DNA from: Epiperipatus broadwayi
Lineage: Eukaryota; Onychophora; Udeonychophora; Euonychophora; Peripatidae
Direction of reading: 5' to 3'
NCBI GenBank assembly: GCA_028023455.1
Contig: JAQFVV010000254.1
Span: 1,366,001-1,430,000, forward strand
DNA: 64,000 nucleotides
The notes below the pieces were generated by a model. That model was not told the DNA's origin and did not search any database. It worked only from the letters and a program-made list of their open reading frames with translations. This document shows positions 13,749 through 26,295 of the stretch, one piece after another. How positions within the stretch are numbered: the first letter of the stretch is position 1; each line of letters begins with the position of its first letter. A program made the position numbers and the translations under genes.

Positions 13749-14620
13749 TATATAAGAATCATTTTTTATATAGAAGCTCACAGTAATTTTGTCTTATAAA
13801 TACTGAGATGAAGCCATCACTTTTCATATTTAACAAAATAATAAAATTCTTCAAACAATAAATTCTATTTAATTTAATGGGCTAATTGGCAGTTTCAAGA
13901 TTAAGTATTATTATTGCAGTTGAAACAAGATCAATGTTTCATTATTATTATACTCCTTACACTAAATGTAAACAATTTGTTTTTTAAAATATTCAGATAA
14001 CAATTCATCATGGGACACCATTCTTTTACTAGAAACTATGTAATGAATTCATTATGTCACTGTCAGATTAATGTAAATGCCTAAATTTAATTGCCTATCT
14101 GTTAGAAGGTTTTATAGAGCCTTATCTCTCATAATATCATTTTGATAGACTATTGAAGTTTTTTCTGTAGTCAGATTTCAATGGCTGTTTTAACTGTTAC
14201 ATATGCAGATATATTATTGAATTACAGTAATTCATACATGTCAGTTAACATTCAGTAAAACTAATAAAAACATTAATGATGTTTACATGAAAATACAAAA
14301 GTATGATATAGTAAGATTTATTTCCAAACATATCTAATTGTACAGAAATTACATAATTTCTCAATAATATGTTACTTTTACTAATTTTGTTGAAGTATAA
14401 AAGTTATTCCATACTAATTTAAATGTAACTGCAGCATAAAATTACTATTTTTTATGCATTTGCCACCTATCCGAGAAAGGCTTTTGCATCTGCAAGATGA
14501 CCTCAAGGAAATTTTACTGCATCTTGTCCAAAATTACAACTAATTTCTATTAATTTTATATTTTCTATAATTTGAATTTACAAATTATAATAAAATATGG
14601 TTATATTTTATTAAAATTAG
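13749..14620. other. Intron sequence, nothing recognised
   Basis: A+T-rich sequence with no open frame, ending in the acceptor TTAAAATTAG at 14620. Confidence 0.5.
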
Positions 14621-14698
14621 GTATTGGATTGGACTGAAGAACAACTTCATAACAGCTACAACATTGATGGCAAACCCAAGCGTCTAAGTTTTTCTCAG
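14621..14698 (+). CDS. RING-H2 gene, internal exon B
   Basis: This exon has 26 codons, phase 0 on both sides, between AG at 14619-14620 and donor GTGAAT at 14699. The peptide begins VLDWTEEQL and ends RLSFSQ. It is hydrophilic, has one Trp, and belongs to no domain I know. Exon A ends on a codon boundary, so A to B is in frame. Higher GC than the flanks and exact splice borders support a real exon. The following intron, to 28038, is 13.3 kb and holds an RTE, a tRNA-like sequence and a TA-flanked DNA transposon. Confidence 0.6.
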
Positions 14699-14860
14699 GT
14701 GAATCTTTTTTTTTTTTAATTTTCACTGAAGCTATAAGTAAATTAATTAAAATATTGATTTCATCAAATAAAATGATTGGATCTTTATAATAAAAGCTGT
14801 TTTATTTTTTATAAAATTAAAATAATTAATATTCTTATTTTTAAAATTACTTTTTTATAG

Positions 14861-15012
14861 CCTAAATTCCTTTATATTTGCTTTCATTTTACAAGATATA
14901 AATTGATAATAATCAGAAGTTATAAAATATAGGCATGCATGCCTATATATTATAACTCTTAATTATTACCAATTTATACCTTGTAAAATAAAAACACATA
15001 AATAAATATAGG
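14861..15012. repeat. Zero-spacer palindrome (152 bp) in intron
   Basis: The sequence is symmetric about GGCATG|CATGCC at 14937/14938. Each arm is about 75 bp, with only scattered mismatches: TTTTACAAGATATAAATTG on the left, CAATTTATACCTTGTAAAA on the right. It lies 160 bp after the donor of exon B, so the pre-mRNA would form a long hairpin there. It is probably a small foldback MITE. Confidence 0.75.
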
Positions 15013-16492
15013 TTATGACAAGTGACTTCATTTAATGTAATTCTAATAGCCAGTTTATGCTTTCATAAGCATTCTTACATATTTAATCATAGTAACTACT
15101 TTTATTAAATAAAAAGTTTATATTGATGTTTTGTTCCAATAGTTAGACTTTTATATTAAGTTTTGTTTGCAAATTTCAAAATAATTTATATCATTACAAG
15201 AAAAGGTTTTGTGATGCAATTATAATTAATATGCTGTAAGATAATGTACAACCCACCAAACCACTAAGCTACACTACCTTCAAACAAGTCATGAAATTAC
15301 CAAATAACTTATCTAATATTAAATATATATATATATACTTAATATACCTAAATAACTAACTAATATTTATTTAGACAAAAATAAAGTTAAAATGATACTG
15401 ACCTAAATGTCAAACTTGTTGCCAAGTAACCAGATTTGGAAATGAAGAGACAATTCTATAAAATTTTATCTTAATAATAATTGTATAACAATGAGCAAAT
15501 AAAGCAAGCATGAAAATTGAAAGTAAACGTGATATTAATATTTGATTCATGACAACAAAAAGGAATGTATAAAAAAATTAAGATCTCAACAACTATTTTC
15601 TTTTTAAAAAATGGATATTAATGTTCTATATTAGAAAATAATTTCTGTCAAACCAGAAAAGACTTCATGTGTTAAAACAAATAAAAATATTGATTCATTT
15701 AAATGCTGAAAATAAACCTAAGGATCTAAATAGATTATAAAAAAAAATATTTTTTAAAAAATAAGAAAGAACAATTATTTGAATTTTCAGAAACAACTTG
15801 TTTACTTTCTTATGTTATTTTCTATGTACAAAAACATCTTATAAATAATTATATAGATTTTTAAAAAAAAAGTGTATTATAATGTGCTCTGAGTAGAAAA
15901 AAAAACATATCGTAGGGCCATCACTACTGATTTTCATGCCAATTATAATATTATTAATTGTGTAGAAAGCCTATCTGGATAAATGTCAGTCAAGAACATC
16001 GATCTTCAAAGAATGTATTGTACTTTATTACAATGAGACAATTGGATAATGCTGATGATCCATGAATTTGGAATGAACACATATATCTACTAAATCAATG
16101 GATAAGTACACTGCATCAGAAGATCTCCCACCAGGATTAAAAGAATGTTGACACAATGGACAATTCTTACTTAGCTCAAGAAAAAATTTTTATTTGTATA
16201 TTTTTTAACTTTATTATTCTTTGTCATTTTAATATGTTAATTTTATTAATTTTCATTTTCAAAATTGGAAGTTTATATTTCCAGGAATGGGAGCATCCAT
16301 TTTAATTATATAGGGGGGAAAGTATTAAGGTGAATAAATATTAATGATATTAAATAAAATTAAATCTATATTCCCCATCTAGAAGTTTGACAAAACTCAT
16401 CTAAATGGGATGAAGTAAGATTTTGACTATTTCTGACATTAATTACATATGAGAGTGTCTAAACAGAGCTGATTTTTTTTTCATATGTCAAA
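15013..16492. other. Intron sequence, nothing recognised
   Basis: A+T-rich sequence with a short (TA)n tract near 15325. No coding signal or inverted repeat is recognised. Confidence 0.5.
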
Positions 16493-16564
16493 TGCATTGG
16501 CTGGGAAGTGAACCCAGACCAGCTGCTTGGAAGGCAGCTATGCTAACTGCTTGGCCACCATTGC
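16493..16564 (-). tRNA. tRNA-Gly(TCC) gene or tRNA-derived pseudogene
   Basis: The minus strand reads a 72-nt cloverleaf. The acceptor stem GCAATGG/CCAATGC pairs 6 of 7. The anticodon stem GCTGC/GCAGC is perfect around a CTTCCAA loop (anticodon TCC), and the T stem CTGGG/CCCAG is perfect. The A box TGGCCAAGCAGTTAGCA is good. The T loop is TTCACTT instead of TTCGANT, so the B box is weakened, and the D stem is poor. No run of four or more T follows within a few bases; an A9 run lies about 11 nt beyond the 3' end. That favours a retro-derived copy or short SINE over an active gene, but both remain possible. Confidence 0.55.
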
Positions 16565-16593
16565 TTGACCAGTTGTTATTAATTAATCTACTA

Positions 16594-16606
16594 AACCTAG
16601 TTATAT
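16594..16606. repeat. Target-site duplication of RTE copy 2 (13 bp, 3' side)
   Basis: AACCTAGTTATAT occurs here and again at 19900-19912, directly outside both ends of the RTE element. It is 13 bp long and perfect. Confidence 0.8.
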
Positions 16607-19600
16607 CATCATCATCATCAACCATTATCAATCCACTGCAGGATGGTCTCTCCAAGTTTAATCCATCTTCTCCAATATTTAGCTTCTCTTTTCCACAACA
16701 CCCCTGCACATTTTCTTATTTCACCCATCCATCTTACATGTGGTCTCTTTCTGGGTTTTTTACAATCTCTTGGAATCCAGTTTAAAATTTCAATTGTCCA
16801 TCTATTATCATTTCTTCTAGCAATATGTCCAGCCCAGCTCCATTTCAATCTTTTAATTTTTTCAATAAGGTCAGTAACACCTGTTTGTTGTCTTACCCAT
16901 ACATTGTGTTTTCGATCTCCTCTTGTTACTCCCAACATACATCTCTCCATACTCCTTTGAGTGGTCTGAAGTCTCTGTATTGCTCTTCTATCAAGTGTCC
17001 AAGTCTCAGATCCATAAGTAAGAACTGGTAAAACACATTTGTTAAAAACCATTCTTTTCAAACACAAAGACATATTTCCTTTTAGTATAAAGTTATTTCT
17101 ACCAAAAGCACTCCAACCAAGTTTAATTTTATGATTAATTTCCTCCATTATGTTTCCAACTGTATTAATAATCTGACCAAGGTATTTGTAACTGTTAACT
17201 TCTTCTAATTCTTCATAATCAATCTTCATTTTCATATTTTGAGCAAATCGATTAAACATTACTTTAGTCTTTTTAACATTTATCTTTAGTCCTACTTTTC
17301 TACTTTCATCTGCTAACTCCTGCAACATTTCCTGCAACTCTGAAGCATTATTTTCAAAAAACAACTACATCATCTGCAAAATCTAAATGACTTAAATACT
17401 CTCCATTTACTTTCATTCCTTTAGTTTCCCATTTTAATCCACAAAATACTTCTTGCAGCACTGCTGTAAAAAGTTTTGGAGATATGGAGTCACTTGTCTT
17501 ACACCTTTCTCAATGTTGATTTTTCCAGTATCATTATGTAATCTAATTGTTGCTGTTGCATTTTTATAAATATTCTTTAAAATATGACAATATCCTGGAT
17601 CTATATTTTGATGATCCAATGCTTTAATCACTGAAGAAATGTGTATAGAATCGAATGCCTTTTCATAATCTACAAATCCAAAACATAATGACAACTCATA
17701 TTCATTTGTCCTTTCTATGACTTCTCTCAATACCTGGATATGATCTATTGTACTAAAACCACTTTTAAATCCAGCTTGTTCTCTTGGTTGGTGGAAATCC
17801 AAAGTTCTCTGTAGACGAGTTGTAATTATCTTGGTAAAATTTTTTATATAAAATTGATAAAAGGCTGATAGGTCTGTAATTTCTAATATCTTCTTTATCA
17901 CCTTTTTTAAATATTAATATTATTACTGCATTCTTCCAATCTTCTGGTACATCTTTATCATTTAGACATTTGGTATATAACTTTGCTAAAATTGTTTCTA
18001 TTTCTTCACCTGCTTTTTTTAATATATCAATTGTAATTCCATCATTTCCTGGAGCCTTTCCTTTCTTCATACATTTAATTGCATGTCTCATTTCTTCATT
18101 TAAAATTCTGGGCAATTCGGAAGATGTAATAGATATAGAAGGTACTTGTTCTTTATTACTATATAATTCTTGATAAAAATCTTCTACCAATTTCATGATG
18201 TCATCTCTCTTTTTAGTAATAATTCCATTTTTTTTTCTTATTGCAGATATAAATTTCCTATCAATACCAAAATGTTGTTTAACATTCTTGAGACTTTTAT
18301 TTTCTTCTACAGCTTTCCTTGCTATTTCACAGTTATACTTTCTTATATCATTTTCAACTCTTTTCCATACCATTTTACAAAATTTGAGATATTCAATTCT
18401 TTTTAATACATCATTTTTGTATATTTTCATATTCCTTCTTTTCTTCATAAATTCTCTAGTCTCAGTAGAAATTTTATTAGTCAATTGCTGCTTTTTTCTA
18501 CCAGCTATTTTTGTTGCAGTTTTTAAAAGTGTATCAGTTATTTTCATATTAATTTTATTCAAATCTGAATCATGTTCAAAATCTCCTAACACTTGAAACC
18601 TATTTGTAAGTTCTAATTTAAATTTATTAGAATGTTTCTGAAGATTAGGAATATCAACTGTAAATATTGTTTTTCTTAATAATTTTTGTCTCTCTAGTTT
18701 TACATTAACACGTAACTTACACCTTACTAATCGATGATCACTTCCTGTGTTAAATTTATTAAGAACATTACAATCTTGAAATATGTATTTTCTGTTACTC
18801 AAAATATAATCCAATTCTGCTGTACCTTCATTTGGATGCTTCCATGTCCATTTCCTTTTAACATTTTTCTCAAAAAATGAATTCATAATATAAAGTTTTT
18901 CTTTTTCTGCAAACTCCACAAGTCTATGACCTCTCTCATTTCTATTACCATAACCAAAATTACCTACAGCAATTTCATCTTTCATTTGTCTACCAATTCT
19001 AGCATTAAAGTCTCCCATAACAATTTTAAAATGTTGCTTACTCTGATCAAAAGCCTTTTGGACATCCATATAAAAATCTTCTACTACTTCATCACTATGA
19101 GAACTTGTTGGGGCATAAACCTGAATTATCTGCATTTGGTATCTGCTATTAAGTTGTATAACTAATCTTGCAACTCTGTCTGATACACCATCAATCTCCA
19201 CAATATTGTTCTTCCATTTTTTATTTATAATGAATCCTACTCCACTTGTATTTCCAATATGTGTGCCTTTATAATAGAGTATATGTCTACTTTTTAAATT
19301 AATTGTTTCTTCACCTTTTCTTCTAACTTCACAAAGTCCAATAAAGTCCCATTTAATATAAGACAATTCTTCTTCTAATTCTTGCAATCTTCCTTCACTT
19401 GAAAGTGATCTGAAGTTGTAAGTACCTAAATAAAAAGTCATCATCACATGGCAGCCTGGGTCCACAATCAGGGGATTCTTAGCACCCTCCACCTTTGGCC
19501 ACCAACTGCTGCCTTGGTTGGTGACTTTACAGCCTCCTGGGAATAAGGGCCATGCTTTATTTTTGTCTGTCGTAATTGTGTATATGTATTGGAAAAATAT

Positions 19601-19899
19601 TTGTCATTTACACAAACATTCATTCTGCCTTATCAGGCACTGAGAAGAAAGACCATGGTGTTTCTTGATCTTAAACTCAGAGGTAAAAAGCCAATAAACC
19701 GACCACGCTGGCTAATGTGTGTTGGTGAGCAGCCCATCCATGTTCATATACTATATGAATAATCACATAGTAATAACAGCTGCAATGACAAGAACGTATG
19801 GAGTGGACATTAGGAATTTGCCCTGCTCGGTTCCTTTAAGGCCTCCAAGAGGAATCAAAGGGTCTCATTTCAGTTAATAGCAAACTCCTTTCTGCAGCC
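16607..19899 (-). mobile_element. Full-length RTE-clade LINE, copy 2 (3.29 kb)
   Basis: The element runs on the minus strand from 19899 (GGCTGCAGAAAGGAGTTTGC) to a short GAT-repeat tail at 16607-16620, the usual RTE 3' end, and is flanked by a perfect 13-bp target duplication. About 400 bp of 5' leader precede the coding region. Full length plus clear duplications indicate target-primed insertion into the intron, antisense to the host gene. It is 85-90% alike by eye to copy 1. The coding region is frameshifted and dead (see the separate entry). Confidence 0.9.
16618..19492 (-). pseudogene. RTE endonuclease-reverse transcriptase, frameshifted
   Basis: Segment 1 (19492-17765) is open for 575 codons. 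It contains the APE endonuclease, with Asn26, Glu55, Tyr126 in YAPTS, Asp161/Asn163 in GDFNARIG and Asp252/His253 in SDHR, and then the start of the reverse transcriptase with NYRPISLL. A frameshift near 17880 moves the frame to 17901-17434, which contains PREQAGF and FVDYEKAFD. Another shift near 17365 sits next to the catalytic FADD, which is still present in DNA. Segment 3 (17364-16618) carries the C-terminal GHIARR region. All active-site residues of the endonuclease are intact, so decay is moderate. The start at 19492 is the first Met; the true start could lie upstream. Confidence 0.9.
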
Positions 19900-19912
19900 A
19901 ACCTAGTTATAT

Positions 19913-20139
19913 ATATATGTATATATATTCTGTGAAAATGATTAATTATCTAGAATGAATGACTTTTCTTTTTATTTTTTTTTAATTACATATATTTACA
20001 GAAGGGTGTCTTACATTTAAAAATGGGTGATGATGATGATGATAATAATAATAATAAATCAATGATAACATGACTATAAATATATTAATCAGTAAGGTAG
20101 CACCTTGATCTTCTGAACTTGTTTATTATTTATTGTATA
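19913..20139. other. Spacer with (TA)n and (GAT)n/(AAT)n tracts
   Basis: (TA)n at about 19908-19927 and a GAT/AAT microsatellite at about 20029-20056. No gene is seen. Confidence 0.6.
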
Positions 20140-20340
20140 TATTAAAACAGGAAAAACTCACTATACATATTGCCACTCATAGCAAGCTAGAGTAATCAAT
20201 GGATGCCAGAGGTTTTGCATAAAATACTTATCTAGGGCCTATTCATCCAATATTCCCAGACTAGTTTTTGCCTTGTGGTCTTCATCAGTGAGAAGCCTTG
20301 TATATGAGAGCACTGCATCTAGATCTTAGGATCATATAAT
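20140..20340. repeat. Partial copy of the 10.4-kb foldback family
   Basis: The stretch from AAAACAGGAAAAACT through ATGGATGCCAGAGG to GCATCTAGATCTTAGGATC follows the left arm and loop of 10424-10610 in order, with substitutions. The second arm is absent, so this is a solo arm or truncated copy. Confidence 0.65.
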
Positions 20341-23300
20341 GTTTATTGTATATATATTAATTTGAATTATTATTTTTTTAAAGAAAAGATTGCCAAGGTA
20401 TGAGATTTGAATAGGAATATTAATTATTAATCTTTTGAAATGATAGTCATATTTGTCTTTCATTAATATATTTATTTATATTGTTATATTATATTTTGTT
20501 GTTTATTAAATGTTATTGAGTTATTAATTTGATCTCTACTTGATCATTATCCTCCTACATTCATATTAATAAATATACAGACTAGTCATTTAATTAAGTC
20601 ACATGTTATATATATACGCAACCTCTGTGTGGTCAAAATAGTGTATTCATTCAACAAGACCAATAATCCAAGCAAAAGTATCTTGAATCCAACCATGCAC
20701 AAGATACAGATGTCAGGGCAAAAGTGAATCCTAACCTATTTGCCTGAACTATTCCCTCTCTGACTAATGGATAACATTTGTGATGACACGAGCAGTGCTT
20801 GATTTTATTCCATCCCAGCTGGAGGTCATGGTTCACAAAGAGACTCAAAATAATAACAGGTTTATATAAGAAATTTGATTTCGTGAATTGCAGAATGGTA
20901 CAGAGGTGATTGGATATCGATTACTAATAGTTTAAACTGTAATAATTCTAATTCTTTCTGGCAACATTACAAAGAAGTGAATTTAAATCAAAGAAATATT
21001 ATAAATAAATAGAGTAATTAACCTTAGAGATTTGGAGTGATGACAAACCAAGCTAATTTAAAACAATAATATTATAGGAATTTATTAAGGAATTGAGTTA
21101 CAAAATTAGTTAAGTTTTTGTTTATACAACTTGGTTATTTTCTTGAATTCATTTTTGATGCGGCTAAATGCAAGGCATTTAATAACAAAGTAAAAGTTTG
21201 TTAATTGGTCTGCCAAGAACCAATCAGCAATACATATTATCCCTCTTTAAAAGATTACAAATAAGTCTATTTTATATATAAATATATTACAAGACATGAA
21301 AGATGTGTATTTAAAATACTATTACATTTAAATCAGTTGTCTCTACTGAGTGTGGAAAGCAAGATAGTTAGGTCATTTTAAATAAATTAGATAATCATAT
21401 TTAACTAATTAATGGGGTTGGTTTGTGAAAGATGTGTCATCACAGCAGAGAGCATTTCAGGTTTGTAAATAAATAATATATTTATAATGGTGAAGGCAGT
21501 ATGCTATTATAGATTACAACAAAAGAACATATGAGGTCTGTTATGAACCTCTAGGTGGCTTTGCTAAAAGAAATCCCTGATATATACAGGTAGATAAGAG
21601 AAATGTTGGCCCTCCAGCCAAAACATGTCTCCGAATAATAATAATTATGATGGCTTTCCCATACACATCTTAATGGCAATGCCCAAAAAAGATCCCTTGG
21701 TATGAACTACGACTACTTTGAGGGAAAGTGAAAGATTGGACTGGTCATATTTAAACTTCTGAAGGTCCTGAGAGGTATGTATCAAAAAAAAAGAAATGGT
21801 TGTAACTATAAATACATAATGCCTTAGATGTATATAGATAGAGTGTGTATCACTGATGAAAATAATAACTTAATCCCTGATTAAAATAATCAGCTCCCTG
21901 ACATAACGGAAAGTCGTAGAAACATTAGGCCATTAATGAATGAATCATAAATTATATTATAAAAAGAAAGGCAAGAATTCAAACTAAAATATAAATTGTT
22001 TTCCACACTTTCCAAACATTTCATGTATTAGTAAGTTATTAAATAGTTCATCGTTGGAGATTACAAAATAAATCAGTCTTTTAATTAACATAAACAAACT
22101 GGGTATTAAATATCAAACCCACTTCTACTGAAGTTTGACAATATGCAGCCTAATAAATTATACATCAAATTTTTACTATTTTCTGACAAATAAAAATATA
22201 TATGTATGAAACATATGCTGATAAAATGCTTTCAACGAGTTTCTTTCAAGACATTTGTTTTACAGAAATCGTAATAGATTTACTTAACTGATTTACTAAA
22301 ATTCTTTATTCTTTCAGAAAAATTTACGAGGGCAATTTTAAATTGGAGGTAATAATAACACATCTAATTTTTACAGTAATTTCTATCATTTAAAACAAAT
22401 TTATAATATAAGGTACAAAACTAAACGAGCTTTCTTTAATTAATTAATTTAAGGAAAATAAGTCTCCTGTAATGATTTTTAAATGGAGAAAATAAGAGGG
22501 AGGGTTTAAAGCTAGTTTCTTGTTGAGTTTTTTTTACACTTGGAAGTTTCAGTAAGTCAATATTATAAATAAACCAACAAAAATTAATTTAAATTTGCCG
22601 CATCAAAATAATGTGAGATTTTTAGAAGAATTGATATTTTAAATTTAAGAGAAAAATTAAAAGACGCATTTTAAACTAAGTTGTAGAAACATTACAGATA
22701 TATAAAATATAAATTAATATTGATTTAGAAAACAAGTAAAATAGAATCAGTGGCTTGCAGCAAATTGGAAATTATAATAATATACCTATTGGAAGATGTT
22801 CCATGGCTTAAAACAGGCAGTTATACAGTCAGATCATTTAGCAGGCTTCCTTGACATAGTAAGTCTCCGGCTAGATGTTGAAAGCACTGGAAAGGCATTG
22901 ATGAGCTGGTGAGAAACAGAGCTCCAGGGAGCAATGCTGATCTTTTCACCCCGTCATTTCTTTAATCACAATGTACTGTAAATCTAAACTACTCTCTTCA
23001 GTGAACTCTTCAAACAAAAATCCATTCTTATCAAAAATTTCCACTATTTATTTGATCTGGATTTATCTATAGTATTCTATTTACAGTGACAACTGCCAAT
23101 TGCAACTGCTCTAAGCAGTTCTCTGAGGTTGGTGCCTTTTTGGAGGGAAATCTATCATTCTGCATTAAACATGCCCCAAGGGTTCATTTGCTAATTAAAA
23201 GAAAACAGCAACAAGCATATTCAGTTTATCAATCATTGTACTAAGAAAGCTTACTTAATTAAGATTTAGATTAACAAAAATGTAAATTTTATTCAGAAAA

Positions 23301-24109
23301 ATTTTAGGAATTTGGTACAATGACTTTGAAATTTAATATTTGATATAAACTTAAATAGAAATTTACAAAATATTTCTTACAAATATTACACTGTTTACAT
23401 AATTTATCCTTTAATGTACATTTATCAAAAGATAAATATAAAATGTTACCAACTGATTAATTTAAAAAAATGAACCTTAATAAAAGAACTTAAAATATTT
23501 GTAACACTTTATAGATATCTAGGATTCAATTACATACCAATGCCAATCCAATAAAATAAACACAATATATAGTTTTACAAATATTATAAAATAAACAAAC
23601 CATTACAAAAAGGTTAGTTAATCATAAAATACAAATTAATTAAATAAAAGATTATAATATTGATTATAATTATACTACCACCTATTATGTGGTGGGTGTC
23701 AGTTAATATAAAAGGTTGGGTTCAAACCCACACTAGTGCTGATGACATTGGCACTAGGTGAAGCAAAAATATGCACTATATTTCCAGCTTCAATATATAT
23801 ATATATGTGTGTGTGTTGATATTAGAAATATTGTAGGAATATATTTTCATTAGTCATTGCTTATATAAAAGCATAAAAATAAATGAGATTACCAATTGTG
23901 AATTCTCCCTGAGTTTGAATATCATGGCATAATGGAGGCTGAAAGAGAGATGAGATGTGAATGAACTACCCTAAATTGCATCTACATTTACCTAATAATC
24001 ATTGACCTAGCATATTGAAGATAGATGTAATCATGTGCTCAGCATTTCATTGCATCATCTCCAGCATCCAACCCAAAAACTCGAAGTCTGGCTGTAGTAA
24101 GTTGGAGTC
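20341..24109. other. Intron sequence, unassigned
   Basis: No known protein motif or long inverted repeat is found. The segments 20620-20850 and 22790-23200 have more balanced base composition than their surroundings and may be old non-coding repeats, but no frame is convincing. At 23690-23770 a GGGTTCAAACCC sequence resembles a Pol III B box, with no supporting A box. Confidence 0.4.
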
Positions 24110-24420
24110 CCTCTTTCTTGTGAAAACCCACTTCCTGTTACAATACATATTTGCTATTTTCAGAATTTCTATCTGAATATAAGTCAATTATAGTTAAATC
24201 AGCTAACTATCTGTTAATCATTGATAAATGGAAATCTCACAATTTGTAAGTAGAAGATATAATAAAAAAAATGGAAAACTGGCCAAAGTTTTATTACCAG
24301 CCAATTGGAACATATGATTGTGCCCATGAGTGGGTATTGGAGAATGTTTGACCTGAAGAGTACTTTTGAAAAAGTGGTTTGGTCTTACATAAGTATTAAA
24401 GGTACTGCGATAATTCAAAT
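24110..24420. repeat. Dispersed repeat shared with the exon-D duplication
   Basis: AACTGGCCAAA, TTATTACC and ATATGATTGTG, in order and spacing, match 28550-28690 and 31500-31640, the upstream parts of the two tandem units. A mobile repeat therefore lies at the edge of the duplicated block and predates it. Confidence 0.55.
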
Positions 24421-26293
24421 TTGTCTGTTAATATAAAATAAAATTCCCAATTATGTTATAAATTTTAAATGAAAATACAACACTATTTGTGCATAAACGT
24501 CATTGATTACTTGAGTTTTATTCAATTGAAATGTCTGAAATAAAAAAATTACCGACCTCACAATGAAAATTAATATGTTTTTAAATAAATTTTGCTGAGA
24601 TAAGATAATTGTAAAATATTGAATAAAGTATACTTTCTGATAAAAAGTTAATATTTGTTTATTCATAATTAAATAATGGTACTCATCCATTTGCAGCACT
24701 TGACCACTTGATAGTGCTGGTTTTTGCCAAATGCACATCGGTATACCATTTGTGCAACCTAACTTACAGCTAACACTACAGTATTGTCATTGTAGCCACA
24801 ACAGGTTGCCTGATGGCGATGATTTCTACGTGTACATAACAAAATCCTATGCCCATTGGCTTGTGACAGTATTACTCAAGTGAGTACAAGTGACAGATTG
24901 CTACTGTATGATTTGATGGTGTTCATATTTTAAGCATGCGGAATTCTTAACAGATACATTTTCCAATAATTGTCTTAAACCATATTCAAAGTAGTAGTAG
25001 GTAGTAAGAATTGTGTGTCACCCATGCATTGCTATGATTTTTAACTACAGACAAGTTGAAATGGTTAGGGTGAAGAGCTGCCTTTGACCGAGCTCATGCG
25101 AAAATACACATTTTCATGTGAATATGTGTAAGAACAATAAAATTGCGGATATTGAATAAAATTTCTATACAGTTCATTACAGCTTTGTGGCTCATCTATT
25201 ATTAGAGTGACAGTGTGGCAGAAGTAGATTATTACAAAGCAAACCCAAAAGACAGTAAAGTCACAAATGGGTTTGTTAAAAAGGCAAAAAATTAAGAAAG
25301 AACTCTGCTGTAGCTTTATTTTTCGAAAGAAAAATTTACGGACATAGTTTTTATTTTTTAAAAGTGTTAAAAAAAAGAAAAAAGTGGAATATTAAAAAGA
25401 AAAACAATCCTCCTCCCCCTTAAAAAGATAGTGTTTCTTAAAAAAGTAGTTTTTAAGGGTTTATTAAAAAGGCAAAAAAAAAAAAAATAATGTAGTATTA
25501 TATATATAGGTCAGTGGCAGCAGCCTAGGAACCATTATATCAATATTTGTTTGGTAAATAGTAGTACCATCAAGCAGTCAAACAATCAGCATGGAGAAAA
25601 ATAAGTTATATAGAATATTTGACATTATAATTATTTTGTTTACTCTTGCATATGTATTGCATCCTTGCTGACAAATAACACTTGCATTTTATTCTTCAAG
25701 ACCTTAAAGATATTTTTTATTTCACATTTTTTTCAAGGGTGGCAAGACTTCACATGATTTTTTTTATAATTTATCCTTTTATTGAAAAGGATGTAATTTA
25801 TAAATTATAATGACATGCGATATATTTTTCCCTTCAGGAAACTTGGAAAAATCAATAACAATGGTATAGGATAGATATTTTTCTCAATAAAAATAAAATA
25901 TTTTAAATTTCATTGAAGAGTTTAAAATCAATGCTTATCAATAATTTAATTTATAAATTATATCATTTAATAAAATTAACAGTAAGCATTTTACAATGTT
26001 CTTTATAAATGTAATCTATTACTATATTTAAAAATTACATTTAAAAAAAAAACCAATTGCTTAATACACTTTTTCTTTTCAAATCTTTTTTATTTTATTT
26101 TATTAACCATTTTTTATTTCAGTTTTCCACTAATCTTTAATCATATTATATGATCATTGTAAAGACTGATTATTTTTATAATATACCTTGTCTGAGCTAT
26201 TGATACACTCTGTATTTTATTTTTATAATATATGTGTTTACAAAGAATTTTCAAAAACAACAAAGAATATTTTATGATATTTATATTACAATA
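24421..26293. other. Intron sequence, nothing recognised
   Basis: A+T-rich sequence with long A runs at 25370-25490. A short direct repeat (TTAAAAAGGCAAAAA near 25276 and 25466) is the only structure noted. Confidence 0.45.
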
Positions 26294-26295
26294 TA

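Noticed and set aside
23690-23770. tRNA-derived SINE with GGGTTCAAACCC
   Set aside because: A B-box-like palindrome alone, no A box or cloverleaf.
25268-25490. Possible tandem repeat with TTAAAAAGGCAAAAA
   Set aside because: Only two short matches in A-rich sequence; low information.
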